Shown here in pieces: positions 22,697-33,532 of a DNA stretch of 64,000 nucleotides (the first letter of the stretch is position 1; every line of letters starts with the position of its first letter). The notes under the pieces were generated by a model. The model was not told where the DNA came from. It saw only the letters and a list, made by a program, of their open reading frames with translations, and did not search any database. The stretch spans positions 48,501 through 112,500 of the forward strand of contig JASJOG010000456.1 of the NCBI GenBank assembly GCA_030142905.1, written 5' to 3'. The position numbers were made by a program, and so were the translations under genes. The DNA is from Heliopora coerulea. Taxonomy: Eukaryota; Cnidaria; Anthozoa; Scleralcyonacea; Helioporidae.

Positions 22697-23225
22697 CTGT
22701 AACGCAAAAGAACTGTCAGTGATGCATGTTCAACTCTGTTCACTTCCAACCACACAAACATTTTATGATCTGCTGGTTAGGTGAGAGTTGTCTAAATTTC
22801 GTGATCAGGTAAAATTACGACTCAAAAACCCAAGGTGAACCCAGGTTCCTTTAACCACGGTTAAAATCTACGGTGTCCTAGAACTCTTGAGGAACGAAAT
22901 TTAGGTTCCGCAGTGATCTTAAAATTGTTGACCATCCAGGAATGCCGGGTTGAAATTTGGATAAAACACATCAAAACAGGACATGCAGAAAATTTTAACC
23001 TTAAAAGTCTCCCTCAGCTTTCGTTAGCTTCAAATGCATGGCATATGAAACATTTTTCACATTAACATGTAAATTATTTCTCGTGAACAAACAAATAAAA
23101 TAATCTAATAAAACCACACGTTCCTTGATGAAGTTAATTGGTAAGTATAACATGTTTTTTTAAATATTAAAAACAAATTAAAGAACGTGATCGAAGGTTT
23201 GGCCTAGTCTTCATGTTTTCCGTAC
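22697..23225 (-). other. inferred intron between the two exons
   Basis: Bounded by GTACGG (donor, read on the minus strand) and an AG acceptor. It contains no other coding signal. Confidence 0.55.
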
Positions 23226-23516
23226 CTGCCGGATATTCTTGGTCAAGAATTTCTACAACATCATCTCGTTTCATTTGTTCCAGTACTTTCCGGAACTTTT
23301 GAACAGTGGCCGACCTTTGTGGCTGCCACCATTTCAGGACTTCATCAGCCGGATTGTCCCTTTCAGAAATAACTTGTATTTTTGAATTTTCCATGCCTAA
23401 ATATCCAGCTAATGTTCGAAAGTCACCCCCAAGGGTTTGCCTTGGTCTCAGAAGATTACAGATCTCTTCTCTTACTGTGTACGGAATTTCCGATACCTTT
23501 GTCTTACGGCGTTCTC
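23226..23516 (-). CDS. Death-domain exon of a host gene
   Basis: A 291-base exon on the minus strand: T-rich acceptor (TTTTCACAG) before 23516, donor CCGGCAG/GTACGG after 23226, phase 1 to phase 1. Its 97 codons cover a complete Death domain with six-helix-like spacing. Helix 1 is IPYTVREEICNLL, followed by DFRTLAGYLGM (the conserved W/F-x-x-L-A core), IQVISERDNPADEVLKWW, and the C-terminal VQKFRKVLEQMKRDDVVEIL. The last part resembles the RxDVxxxL end of MyD88-, IRAK- and receptor-type Death domains. Death domains are homotypic adaptor modules in innate immunity and apoptosis. Which family member this is cannot be told without the remaining exons. Confidence 0.8.
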
Positions 23517-24243
23517 CTGTGAAAAAAAAAGCCCTTAAAGTGTTAAAAAGTTGAAAACCCATACCAGATAAACAGCGAACAACTATAATTAATTTACCCA
23601 CATCTCGACAAAGTCGTGTACAGACGCAAATGGCATGTCATTAAAGTTTTTATTCGTGTAATGGTAAGTTAAAATCATTGGTATTTTTCCCCCGAATATC
23701 ACTACTAACTATGATGAATAGTTTCGCATTTGCTCGATCCTCTTCAGAATGTTGTACGACGAAAGGGTGAACACATCAGATAACCTTCACTGGTTAATTA
23801 AAAGTGTAAATATCTTGATTTAGATTTTGCATTTGAGTGTATAATTGTATATTAATGTTCCGATGTTCATAAGTATTTCCGGAAAATTCCTTCAAATCAT
23901 TCAGCAGGAAGCAATCACATACGTTACTCTGGAAGTATGTAATGAAAAAATTTCTTAGTCTCTTGATATGGCCATCAAAAAATGGTAAACTAAATCACAA
24001 TTTTGTTCCAAATTGAACTTTTTGTTTGTTACTTGATGTTTTGAATTGCTTTACGTTGCACAACATTAATTCATCCTATTGCAATTTAACATTCCATGAA
24101 AAGCAATATTCGTACGCTGTTCAAACTCAAATCCTTAGAAAATATTTCTAGGCACCTAAAGTGAGTCGAACTTTGAACCTTTTATCAGGTTAATATGATA
24201 AATGTACATGTTATCATTATAAAAAATTGCATTTTCTTCAATG
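23517..24243. other. intron or intergenic, nothing recognised
   Basis: Upstream (minus-strand) exons of the Death-domain gene should lie at higher coordinates. None was seen before the LINE block begins. Confidence 0.4.
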
Positions 24244-24286
24244 GTAATAATAGTAATAATAATAGTAATAATAATAATAATAATGA
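24244..24286. repeat. (AAT)n microsatellite
   Basis: TAA/TAG-interrupted AAT repeat at the left edge of LINE copy A. Confidence 0.9.
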
Positions 24287-24405
24287 TGGCAAACTGGGCA
24301 ATGGTAAGGGTAGGAGGGGCTCTTTAATCTTGGTTGATATCCCTTCTAGAGATGGTGTCTCGATAAAAATACTGGTTGGTGGCAACCTTAAAACACGCCT
24401 CATTA

Positions 24406-25644
24406 ATGAGTGAAATGTCTATCAACAATAATGTAAATAACGGCGTGAACGGGACTGGAACCAATGGTGAAGGTCCCGCGCCCGGTAGGAGTCCCACTAA
24501 TCTGCAGGATGGGCCCGACCGTCATCATGCGGCTGCGATGAGAAAAAAAAGTGGACCAAGAAGATGAACATGGTTATTACGGAATGTTATTTTTGGAGCA
24601 ACCCAGTTGATGAAATTGGTATCCCACTAAGAGGATACAGACAGAGATTACTCAGGGAGTGGAATGAGAGAGGGCTATTTCCAACAACTGAGCAGCGCCT
24701 CTGTGATCAGGCGAGGGCGATAAGGAAAAATGGGTGGTTGACGGAACTTGAATTGGAAGGGATTAAAAGGAAAATACAGGTTGATAACGGTAACGAGGAA
24801 AATTTGAATGAAAAAATTGATGGAAATGTAGGACATAAAAGGAGTGACAGTGAGCCTATGGAAAATGGAGAAAGAGATATTGGTACTGGAAATATGGATG
24901 AATTAAGCATGGAGGATCAGAACACTATCAGAGAAATTTTGGAAACGATGAAAACGAGGGAATTCGCAGATTACAAAGATTTCAAAAAGGTGGATACTAG
25001 AAGGTTAAAGAACTTGTTAATAGGTTGTTTCAGTACAGAGAAATACGAGATATCACGGAAATAAATTATTTGATCAAGGCTGGAACAACACAAGTGGCAA
25101 AGGCATTGGGAATGAAGAGGAAAAACAACAAAAGAACAGAACCATGGTGGAAGAGAAGGATTCAAGAGAACATAAAGATTTTGAGACGAGATGTTAATAT
25201 GCTAGAGAGAAAGACCAGGAGACAATTGAAAAATGAAAGGAAGTACAAAGAACTAGACCGAAGATACAAAATTGCGAGGAAGGGATTGGATGTTGTTTTA
25301 GAAGAGCTAAACCAAAGACTGACAGCCAAAACAGTGAAAATCAAAAAGTATGACCAGAGAATAGCTCGATACAGACAAAATCGGACGTTCAGGACAGACC
25401 AGAAAAGTTTTATCAAGAACTTAATGGTGATTTTTGGCAAGAGGGTTTAATTCCAGATGCGGAAGAAAGCAAGAAATTTTGGGGAGGCATTTGGAGTGCG
25501 GAGAAGGAGCACAAGGCTGATGCAGAATGGTTAACTGATATCAAAAACGAAAGAAAACACACGTTGCAAAACCCAGTTATGATTACAGAGCAAATGGTAA
25601 ACATCCAGTGTCGTAAAGTACCAAATTTGGAGGGGGCTGGGCCA
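24406..25644 (+). pseudogene. LINE A N-terminal ORF (Myb-like, basic coiled region)
   Basis: The ATG at 24406 starts MSEMSINNN. The frame shifts near 24550, 25010, 25445 and 25640. The pieces give a Myb/SANT-like segment ([26 protein letters not shown]), an acidic stretch, then a highly basic segment (PWWKRRIQENIKILRRDV) and a long helical region ending YRQNRTFRTDQ. By comparison with R2/R4-type LINEs this part binds nucleic acid at the target. The function is inferred from position. Confidence 0.75.
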
Positions 25645-25645
25645 G

Positions 25646-27085
25646 ATGGTTCAAGGGTATTGGTTAAAAAAGTTGACATCTCTTCACTTTAAAATATCAG
25701 TTGAACTTAATGATATATTAAATAGTGGGAAACCAATAACAAGTTGGATTACTTATGGGAGGACTGTTATATGCTTGAAGGACCCGGCAAAAGGGAATGC
25801 TGTGGACAACTTTCGGCCAATATCATGTCTACCATTTATGTGGAAATTAATGACAGGGATTATAGCTGAGAGTATGTACACATTTATGGACACTGAAAAC
25901 ATACTGCCAGAAAAGCAAAAGGGATGCAGATGGAGGAACAGAGGTACAAAGGATCAATTACTGATAAATAAAGCAATACTTCGAGACTGTAAGAGGGGAC
26001 ATAAGAACTTGGCTATGGCATGGTTGGATTATCGGAAGGCGAATGAGCTTGTCCCCCAATGTTGGATATTGGAGTGCATGAGGATATTTGGAATTGCTGA
26101 GAATGTAACTGAATTCATAAAAAGAAGTATGGCAATATGGAAAACACAACTAAGCTCTGCAGGGACAGTGCTAGGAGAGGTAAATATACAAAGGGGAATT
26201 TTTCAGGGAGATAGTATTTCACCTCTTCTTTTTGTCTTATGTATGATACCGCTTTCACTACTGCTGAGAAAAACTGGAATGAGATATGAATGGTGTGAGA
26301 GACAGCTGAAAACCAACCATTTGCTTTTCATGGATGATCTCAAGCTGTTTGGCAAGAACCAGAATCAAATTGATTCATTGGTGAATACAGTGTATCTCTT
26401 TAGTAGTGATATAGGTATGGAGTTTGGCATTAGGAAGTGTGGCGTATTGGTGATGAAAAGAGGCAAGGCGATTACAACTGATGGGATAGAGTTCCCTGAT
26501 GGACAGGTGATGAAGGACATAGAAGAGAATGGTTACAAATACCTTGGGATTTTGAAGATGGAAAAATTTAAGGATGTTGAAATGAAGAAAGCATTTACAA
26601 CTGAGTATTACAGGAGATTAGGGCTGGTTTTGGACTCGAAATTGAATGGCAAGAACAAAATCATAGCAATAAATACATGGGCTGTTGCAGTTTTACGATA
26701 TGGAGCGGGTATACCGAAGTGGACACAGGACGAGGTCAAAGAATTGGACAGGAAAACTAGGAAGAAAATGACGATGGCTGGAGCATTTAATCTGAACAGT
26801 GATGTTGTTAGACTGAATATACCAAGAAACAAAGGAGGGAGGAGACTCAATGGAAGCGCAGATTGCATAAGAAGCGAGGAAAATGGATTAGGATCGTATA
26901 TAAAAAACAGTGAAGAACAATTTTTGAATGGAGTGAGACAAGTAGGGATAATAGACACAGAAAACTGCAAGAGTAAAGAAGAATTCAAAACAAAACCTCA
27001 AAGAAGACAAGATGACAGTATGGAGAGAGAAAAGAATGCAAGGCCAATTTGTGCGGTATATGGAAAAAGAGCAACACAGAGATAG
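25646..27085 (+). pseudogene. LINE A reverse transcriptase
   Basis: A single open frame of 479 codons. RT landmarks in order: [40 protein letters not shown] (motif A aspartate present), [23 protein letters not shown] (catalytic FxDD intact), GYKYLGIL, and the thumb region with [13 protein letters not shown]. Motif A's usual YDMVPHSW is changed to NELVPQCW. The frame is lost at 27085, before the C-terminal domains. Confidence 0.85.
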
Positions 27086-27294
27086 GATTGACAAAGAAGA
27101 CACATGAGCCTGGATGAAGAATTCAGATTTGTAAATTGGAACAGAGGCCTTGATCTGTATAGCCCAAGAACAGGCATTACGCACTAAGTATGTGAAATTC
27201 AATAAGGAGTGTGAACTGCAGGACCCTTGGTCATTTGTTATGACCCACTCCTGCATGTTAATTTTGACGACAAAAGACCTGTCTGAGTTTGAGG

Positions 27295-27365
27295 AAATAA
27301 TAATAATAATAATAACAATGATTACAAAAACAACAATAACAATAATAATAATAATAATGATAATG
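27295..27365. repeat. (AAT)n microsatellite between LINE copies A and B
   Basis: AAT repeat with CAA and GAT interruptions. It ends LINE A and is followed directly by the leader of LINE B. Confidence 0.9.
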
Positions 27366-27369
27366 ATCC

Positions 27370-27557
27370 TCCTCAGGACTACTACCTTGGTGTGGTGGGG
27401 AGGCTTGCGTACCTTAATGATCCTGAGAGCTATACTGGCGGGAGCTTAGGCTCTTGGTAAGGACACCCTTGCCAGGCAGGTCAAAGGAGAGAGGTCAGAT
27501 AAAATGTAGTCCGGTGGTGGTGTAACCTAAAACTCACTAACCTCTAATGAGTGAAAA
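27370..27557 (+). promoter_or_regulatory. LINE B 5' leader
   Basis: GC-rich leader with CCTGAGAGCTATACTGGCGG and CCAGGCAGGTCAAAGGAGAG. It aligns with the leader of copy H (59571-59759), which also has a clear hairpin CTACCACC/GGTGGAG. Conservation between copies suggests a structured 5' UTR. R2-type LINEs carry self-cleaving ribozymes at this place, but I could not establish such a fold here. Confidence 0.55.
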
Positions 27558-28733
27558 ATGACAGAAAGTAATATACCGAATAACGGCGTAAATGAGACCG
27601 GAACTTCAAGTGAAGGTGTCTCGCCCGGCAGGTGCCAAGTGGAGCAGCAGCGCTGGCCCGGTCGTCATCATGCTACTGCTGCAAATACTAGATTGAAATG
27701 GTCTAAGGATGTCAATGTTATAGTTATGGAAAGCTTCTTCCTAAACAGACCTTTTACAGATGATGGAATACCAATTCGAGGGTATCGCCAAAGGATGTAC
27801 AGGATGTGGCAAGAAAGAGGATTGTTTTCTATAACGGAACAGCGACTAGCTGACCAGGTGACAGCAATTAGAAAAAATGAGTGGTTAACAACAGTAGAAC
27901 TGGAAGAAATAAAGAGACGTGTACTACAGGAAGAGACGGATGGAGAGATACAAAATCCAGAACAAGAAATGAGTGGGGAGCCAGACATTGAAGAAGAGCA
28001 CATAAGAATAGATAGAGATGATACAGAGGAAGAGCAAAACGTCGGAGCAGAGAGGCTTGTAACAGATGAGATTGAACAAGCTACAAAAGAGGAGAAAAAC
28101 ATGGTTAACAGAATTATAGAACTGATGAACGAGCAAGATGATAGAAGTTGCAATTTAAAGAAAGTAGATAGGATGAAAGTTTTAAAAGAAACAAAAAGGG
28201 CAAATAAGGTAATGAAGTGCATCAAAACAAGCAATATCACAGAAACAAACAGATTGCTAAAAGCTGTCGGCTTACATGTGGCAGAAAGATTAGGGATTGG
28301 GAATGAAAAAAGAGGAAAGAGGAATGGAAAACCTTGGTGGAAGAGAAGGATCGAAAGAGACATTAAAAGATTAAGAAAAGGAATTGGAGTATTAGAACGA
28401 AGAAAAAGGGGAGAACTAAGAAGAGAAGAGAAGTATCAAATGCTGGAGAGAAGATATAAGATCAAAAGTAAAGGTGTGACCATTGTGCTGGAAGAGCTTA
28501 AGCAAAGGGTCATTGCAAAGAAAGCAAAGCTAAATAGATACGAACAAAGAATAAAGCAATACCGGCAGAATAGAATGTTCAATGTGGATCAGAAGATGCT
28601 TTATCAAGAATTGAGCGGAGCTAGCAGACAGGAGAAGATTGTACCTGACATTGAAGAAAGCAAGAAATTTTGGGAAATTTGTTGGACAACGAAAAGAAAC
28701 ATAATGACAGGGCAGAATGGTTACAAGAATTAA
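27558..28733 (+). pseudogene. LINE B N-terminal ORF (391 codons)
   Basis: ATG 27558. Residues about 45-110 form a Myb/SANT-like segment (LKWSKDVNVIVMESFFLNRP, GYRQRMYRMWQERGLF, EQRLADQVTAIRKNEW). An acidic region (EEEHIRIDRDDTEEEQN), a Lys-rich KKVDRMKVLKETKRAN stretch, the basic motif PWWKRRIERDIKRLRKG and a helical region ending YRQNRMFNVDQ follow. The frame then shifts into the RT. It is the presumed DNA/RNA-binding half of the LINE protein. Confidence 0.85.
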
Positions 28734-29914
28734 AAGAGCATATAGACAATACTAGACAAGAAGATCTATATATTAACCAGACTAAGGTTGAGATGCAGTG
28801 CAGAAAGATGCTTAATTGGAAAGCGCCCGGGCCAGATGGGGTGCAGGGGTTTTGGTTTAAGAAATTAACAGCTTGCCATCAGAGAATAGCAGAGCAATTG
28901 GAGGGGATATTAAATGAAGGTGGAGAACTTCCAGAATGGATGATATGTGGTAGAACAGTGCTTTGTGTAAAAGACCCTGCAAAAGGCAACGCTGTTGACA
29001 ATTTTAGACCTACATGTATATCGTGTCTTCCAGTGATGTTGAAACTTGTGACTGGTATTATTGCAGAAAGTATGTACGATTTTCCAGATTCCAACAAAAT
29101 TCTACCAAACGAACAGAAAGGCTGCAAAAGACAATGCAGAGGAACTAAAGACCAGTTGCTCATTGATTAGTGGGTGCTTAAGGACTGCATAAAAAGACAC
29201 ACAAACCGAGCAATGACATGGATAGATTATCAAAAAGCGTACGACATGGTACCACATTCATGGATTGAGGAATGTTTGAAAATGTTTGGAATTGCCAAAA
29301 ACGTAGAACAGTTTGTATGTAATAGCATGACGAAATGGAAAACAAAATTGTCAGCTTGTGGAGAGAGTGTAGGAGAAGTAAATATCAGGAGATGTATATT
29401 TCAGGGAGATAGTTTGTCACCGCTGTTGTTCGAGCTTTGTGTAGCACCCCTTATTTTAAGGAAAGTGAAGGTAGGATATGAATTCAAGGGCCGAAAGAAA
29501 AAGATCAATAATTTGTTGTATATGGATGACCTCAAATTATATGGTAAGAGCAAGGTACAGATTGACTCCCTTATGAAGACAATCCATCTATTCAGTAAGA
29601 ATATCGGCATGGAATTTGGAATTAAGAAGTGTGGTGTATTAATTCTAAAGAGGGGAAAGGTTGCCGAGAATGACGGAGTGGTATTGCCGAACGGAGAAGT
29701 AATGAAAGTGATTGAACAAAAGGGATATAAATACCTGGGTATCTTGGAGATAGATAGATTAATGGAAGAAGAAATGAGATCAAAGTTTAAAAAGGAGTAT
29801 GTGCAGAGGTTGAGGTTGGTCATGAAGTCGACATTAAACGGCAGAAACAAAATGCAAGCGGTGAACACATGGGCAGTCGCATTACTTAGGTATGGTGCAG
29901 GAATCGTTACCTAG
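28670..29914 (+). pseudogene. LINE B reverse transcriptase
   Basis: One frame with a single TAG at 29168. Motifs: [17 protein letters not shown] (N-terminal RT box), [31 protein letters not shown] (motif A), CIFQGDSLSPLLF (motif B), LYMDDLKLYGK (motif C, catalytic), [11 protein letters not shown] (motif D), TLNGRNKMQAVNTWAVALLR (thumb). The frame ends at the TAG at 29912 where copy A has a Trp. All catalytic RT residues are present. Confidence 0.9.
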
Positions 29915-29935
29915 AACGATCAAGAAATAAAGAAC

Positions 29936-30976
29936 TTGAATAGAAAAACGAGAAAAATATTGACCATGTACGGAGCTTTTCACCCTAAGAGTGATGTAGA
30001 CAGGTTATATTTGCCAAGAAAAAAAGGTGGTAGAGGATTGATAAGCTGTGAGTCAAGTATTGAATCAGAGGAGAACGGTGTTGGATGGTACATCAAAAAT
30101 GCAGTAGAACCTTTATTGGTTGAAGTAAGAGAAAGAGAAGTTATCACGACTGAAGATAGTATGCCAAAGCAACAGTATAAGAGGAGAGAAGTCGAAGAAA
30201 GAGAACAAAGATGGATAGGCAAGAGAATGTATGGTCAGTTCAACAGGGAGAAAAGTGAAGACATAGACAAGGAAAAGGTGTGGAGGTGGCTACAAAAGAG
30301 TGATTTGAAACCGGAAACGGAAGCCCTAATATGTGCAGCTCAAGAACAGGCGATAAGAACTAACTATATCAAGTTCAAAATTGATAAATCTGTAGACTCA
30401 CCGTTATGTAGACTTTGCGGGGAAAAAGGAGAAAGTGTGGGACATCTAATAAGCGAATGCACAAAACTTGCACAACGAGAGTACAAAAGTCGACATGATA
30501 ATGTAACAAGAAATATATATTGGAAAATATGTCAAAAACACGATCTAGAAAGAGCGAGCAAGTGGTACGAACATGACCCCCAGGGAGTAGTAGAGTCGGA
30601 TAAAGTAAACGTTCTTTGGGATTTTATGATCCAGTGCGACCATCAGATAGAATACCGAAAGCCAGGTCTAGTAGTAGTAGACAAAACAGAAAAGAAATGT
30701 GCACTAGTTGATGTAGCCATACCAGGAGACAACAGAACTGGTGAGAAAGAAACAGATAAGATAGAAAAGTATCAAGCATTGAAACGAGAGATTAAGAACC
30801 TGTGGTCAATGAGAAAGGTAGAAGTAATACCAGTTGTCGTTGGAGCCTTGGGCTGTGTAAGCATAAAGTTTGAACAATGGATTGAGAGGATAGGAATAAC
30901 AGTGAACGTTGAGGATATCCAGAAAACGACACTTCTTGGAACAGCAAGAATTTTCAGAAGAGTGCTAGAAAACTAG
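29936..30976 (+). pseudogene. LINE B C-terminus: zinc knuckle and restriction-like endonuclease
   Basis: Same frame as the RT, 346 codons to a TAG. It has the conserved linker RLYLPRKKGGRGL, then a CX2CX8HX4C knuckle (CRLCGEKGESVGHLISEC) followed by YKSRHDN, then the PD-(D/E)XK-like endonuclease. In the endonuclease the expected PD reads PG (YRKPGLVVVDK) while LVDVAIPGD and KIEKYQALKREI remain. The endonuclease would nick the chromosomal target; loss of the PD aspartate suggests this copy's nuclease is dead. Confidence 0.85.
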
Positions 30977-31180
30977 TTGTAACAGTGCCACCTTAGTCTA
31001 CTGGTTGTAGACAGCTGGCACCGATGAATACCGGATCCATAGCAAACCGTGTGGAAGTTGAATTTAGGGAAAAGAAGGCTGGAAAGATGGTGAGAAGATG
31101 GAGAAAGAATGGGCAGGATTCTGGGCGTAGGCGTGTTTATATCAAGCCATGCAAACACGGTTATAACATCACAGCGCCGC

Positions 31181-32401
31181 ATGACTCAAGAATTTGTTTC
31201 TAGGCGCGAATTAGAAATTCTGATTGGTTTAAGAATGTATAAGAACTTGCCATTTCATACTGAAAATTAATTTCGTTATTCATAATTATTATGGCTCAGT
31301 TCTTTGCTCGTCTTATTAAAGAAATAGAAACTGTTTTGTTCTGTTAATATAACCTGATGCAAACACTCGGACAAGTTGCGAGAACTCTCAAGCGACTGTA
31401 TAATTCAAATTCTCTCAACCTTCTCCTCGTGTTTGCATCACGCTATATAAACATGGCAAAACAATTTCAATTTCTTATTGAAAGTTTTTCAATGTTTGGT
31501 TAACTTGCCACTAGAGGATAACTCCTATTCAGCAAACAACAGGTGTCCACTGCACAAATTTGTTTATCCACTCTTCATCAGGGCTCCAATAAAAGTCGTT
31601 TGTGGGCTAAAGCAACAAGCGTGTGAATTGCCCGCTTGAACCCAACGTTAACAGTTGGTCGGAAAAAGATGAACTCATCACCACGGAGAATTCCTTATTA
31701 TCCTACCAACAATTTCAGTTAACTCTTCATGGCATAGTTGAGGTAGAAATAGCAGCTCAAGAAATCATCATCATCTACGGTCAAAAGCAAGACATCCGTA
31801 GGAAGTTGGGTACACTCCCAGGATTTCTTAGTTACATCGGGATGTTTCAGTTTTGGAATTGCAACATTCACAGGAAGAGGATCATTAAAACAGTCTGCCT
31901 TTTCAACTGCTTATATAACGTTATAGAAAAGTATTCCTGGAAAATTTCTTTGAATCGTTGAACTGGTATTATACTGGTCTGATTCCATTCCCTTTGGGCA
32001 TTAAATATTTGCATGAAAAAGAAAACGTCGTAAGTTATTCTGCTACTTGTATTCAGCAGACGTAATCGGTCATTCTGAATCAACGTTATGAATGTTGTAC
32101 AAAACAGTTATTCGGGTGTAAACCTCCAAGCTTGCCCTTGCATGTCACTACAACATTCATAACGTCAAAAGCGATGTTACTGTGTTGGAACGATTTCGTA
32201 TCGGAAATCTTAGACTGAAAAAATTACCTGTAGTTCTCACTTATTTGCCTTAAAAGCAGTTTAGAAATTTTCATTTAAAAACTTGTCAGTGCACTCAAAA
32301 AGTATACTGACTATTGTAGAAGTCACTGTTGCATTATAATATCGATATATAAGATATCAAGAACCGAAGTTCTTTAATTCGAAGTTCTTTAATTCATATA
32401 T

Positions 32402-32410
<9 letters not shown>
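31181..32410. other. intergenic, with two short palindromes
   Basis: Holds an inverted repeat with GATGCAAACAC ends (31348-31370 with 31425-31448) and a perfect 17-bp hairpin (32083-32099 with 32149-32165). CGAAGTTCTTTAATT is tandemly doubled at 32365-32394. The open stretch 31623-31961 has no recognisable domain. Confidence 0.6.

Positions 32411-32442
<32 letters not shown>
32411..32442. repeat. (TA)n microsatellite
   Basis: About 15 TA units at the left flank of the Tc1-like element. About five more continue on its right flank (34288-34298). Confidence 0.9.
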
Positions 32443-32445
<3 letters not shown>

Positions 32446-33148
32446 TGGGTGGGCAAAAAAAAGTGGCCATCTACCAAAATGTAAGTTTGTTTGATGTATA
32501 AAGATTCTGAGTGAAAAAAATCTGGAATAACAGGAGGTATGCGATACCTGTCATTTATTACCACTTCGTGCGCATAAATTTTTCGCGTATTGTATGAAAA
32601 TCTTGTACCATAAGCATTGCAAGCTAAATTACGGTGTAACAGTTGTTAGATGAGAAAGTTAGATCATTGTGCAAATTTCCAAGTTACGGAGCCGCTGAAC
32701 TACAACGAATATGAACACAAGAAAGCAAATTCAAGACGAAAAGGCAAAGAAAAAAGTTGGAAGAAACCATGAAATACTTGGCATGCTAAAGGCTGGAGTC
32801 AGTGCTCACCAAATTGGAAAAGAGTTTGGTCTCAGTTACTCAGGAGCAAAGAAGCTTTGTTCCAAGATAAAAACAAGTTGGAATTGCCATCATACTCCTG
32901 GTTCAGGACGAAAATGCAAGACCAGTGATCGAAGTGACCGATTCATAGTCAAGCATTCTAAAATAGGAACCCCAACCAAGAAACAACTGGCTAATGAATT
33001 AGAAGCTCATATTGGAGTAAAAGGTTCCACCTAAACTATTCAGCGACGTCTTAGAGAAAAGGGAATACACTGAAGAAAAAAGTCTAAGAAAGCATTCGTG
33101 AAGTAGATGAACGATCTTCATGCTCGATACTCAGAAAATGATATCTGA

Positions 33149-33220
33149 GCCCCAGACGGGGATCGAACCTGCAACCTTCTGATGACCGGTTAGACGCTCT
33201 AACCATTGAGCTACCGAGAC
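33149..33220 (-). other. tRNA-like SINE head, left arm
   Basis: 72 nt folding as a cloverleaf: GTCTCGG/CTGGGGC acceptor with wobbles, D stem GCTC/GAGC, T loop GGTTCGATCC. The anticodon-loop position 33 is C rather than U and the anticodon stem has a mismatch, so it is SINE-derived and not a tRNA gene. Confidence 0.7.
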
Positions 33221-33460
33221 TCAGATGGCGAGCTAAGTTGCAAATTCGATATATATATGTGCGACCTAAGCGGAAGCCACTATATATTGATAATGATTGA
33301 AGCAGTTTGATGTTTAGGAAACATGAGAGCTTGGATACATTGAAGTAGATGAACAGCTGTTTCCTAAACATCAAACTGCTTCAATCATTATCAATATATA
33401 GTGGCTTCCGCTTAGGTCGCACATATATATATCGAATTTGCAACTTAGCTCGCCATCTGA

Positions 33461-33532
33461 GTCTCGGTAGCTCAATGGTTAGAGCGTCTAACCGGTCATC
33501 AGAAGGTTGCGGGTTCGATCCCCGTCTGGGGC
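33461..33532 (+). other. tRNA-like SINE head, right arm
   Basis: The same 72-nt cloverleaf as the left arm, in the opposite orientation, differing by one base in the T stem (GCGGG here). A and B boxes (TAGCTCAATGGTTAGAGC; GGTTCGATCCC) are intact, so Pol III promotion is possible. Confidence 0.7.

Larger units (their letters stand above)
24287..27294 (+). mobile_element. REL LINE copy A (R4/Dong-like), 3' truncated
   Basis: A head-to-tail LINE lying exactly between two (AAT)n tracts. It has a short leader, an N-terminal region, a complete reverse transcriptase and part of the C-terminal linker. It stops at KFNKECELQ, before the zinc knuckle and endonuclease, and joins the next AAT tract through about 80 bp of other sequence. 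At least four frameshifts make it non-functional. Confidence 0.85.
27366..30976 (+). mobile_element. REL LINE copy B, nearly complete
   Basis: The best-preserved family-1 copy: a leader (27366-27557), then Myb-like N-terminus, RT, zinc knuckle and endonuclease domain. Only one frameshift (near 28680) and two in-frame TAG codons (29168, 29912) interrupt about 1,140 codons. The 3' UTR continues to roughly 31180 and, unlike the others, does not end in an AAT tract. Confidence 0.9.

Noticed and set aside
27370..27557. HDV-like ribozyme in LINE leaders
   Set aside because: Hairpins are evident but I could not establish the nested double pseudoknot, so it is kept only as a hypothesis.
33149..33532. 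Two tRNA genes in opposite orientation
   Set aside because: Position 33 is C, the anticodon stem is mismatched, and both lie inside a repeated SINE unit with a target duplication.
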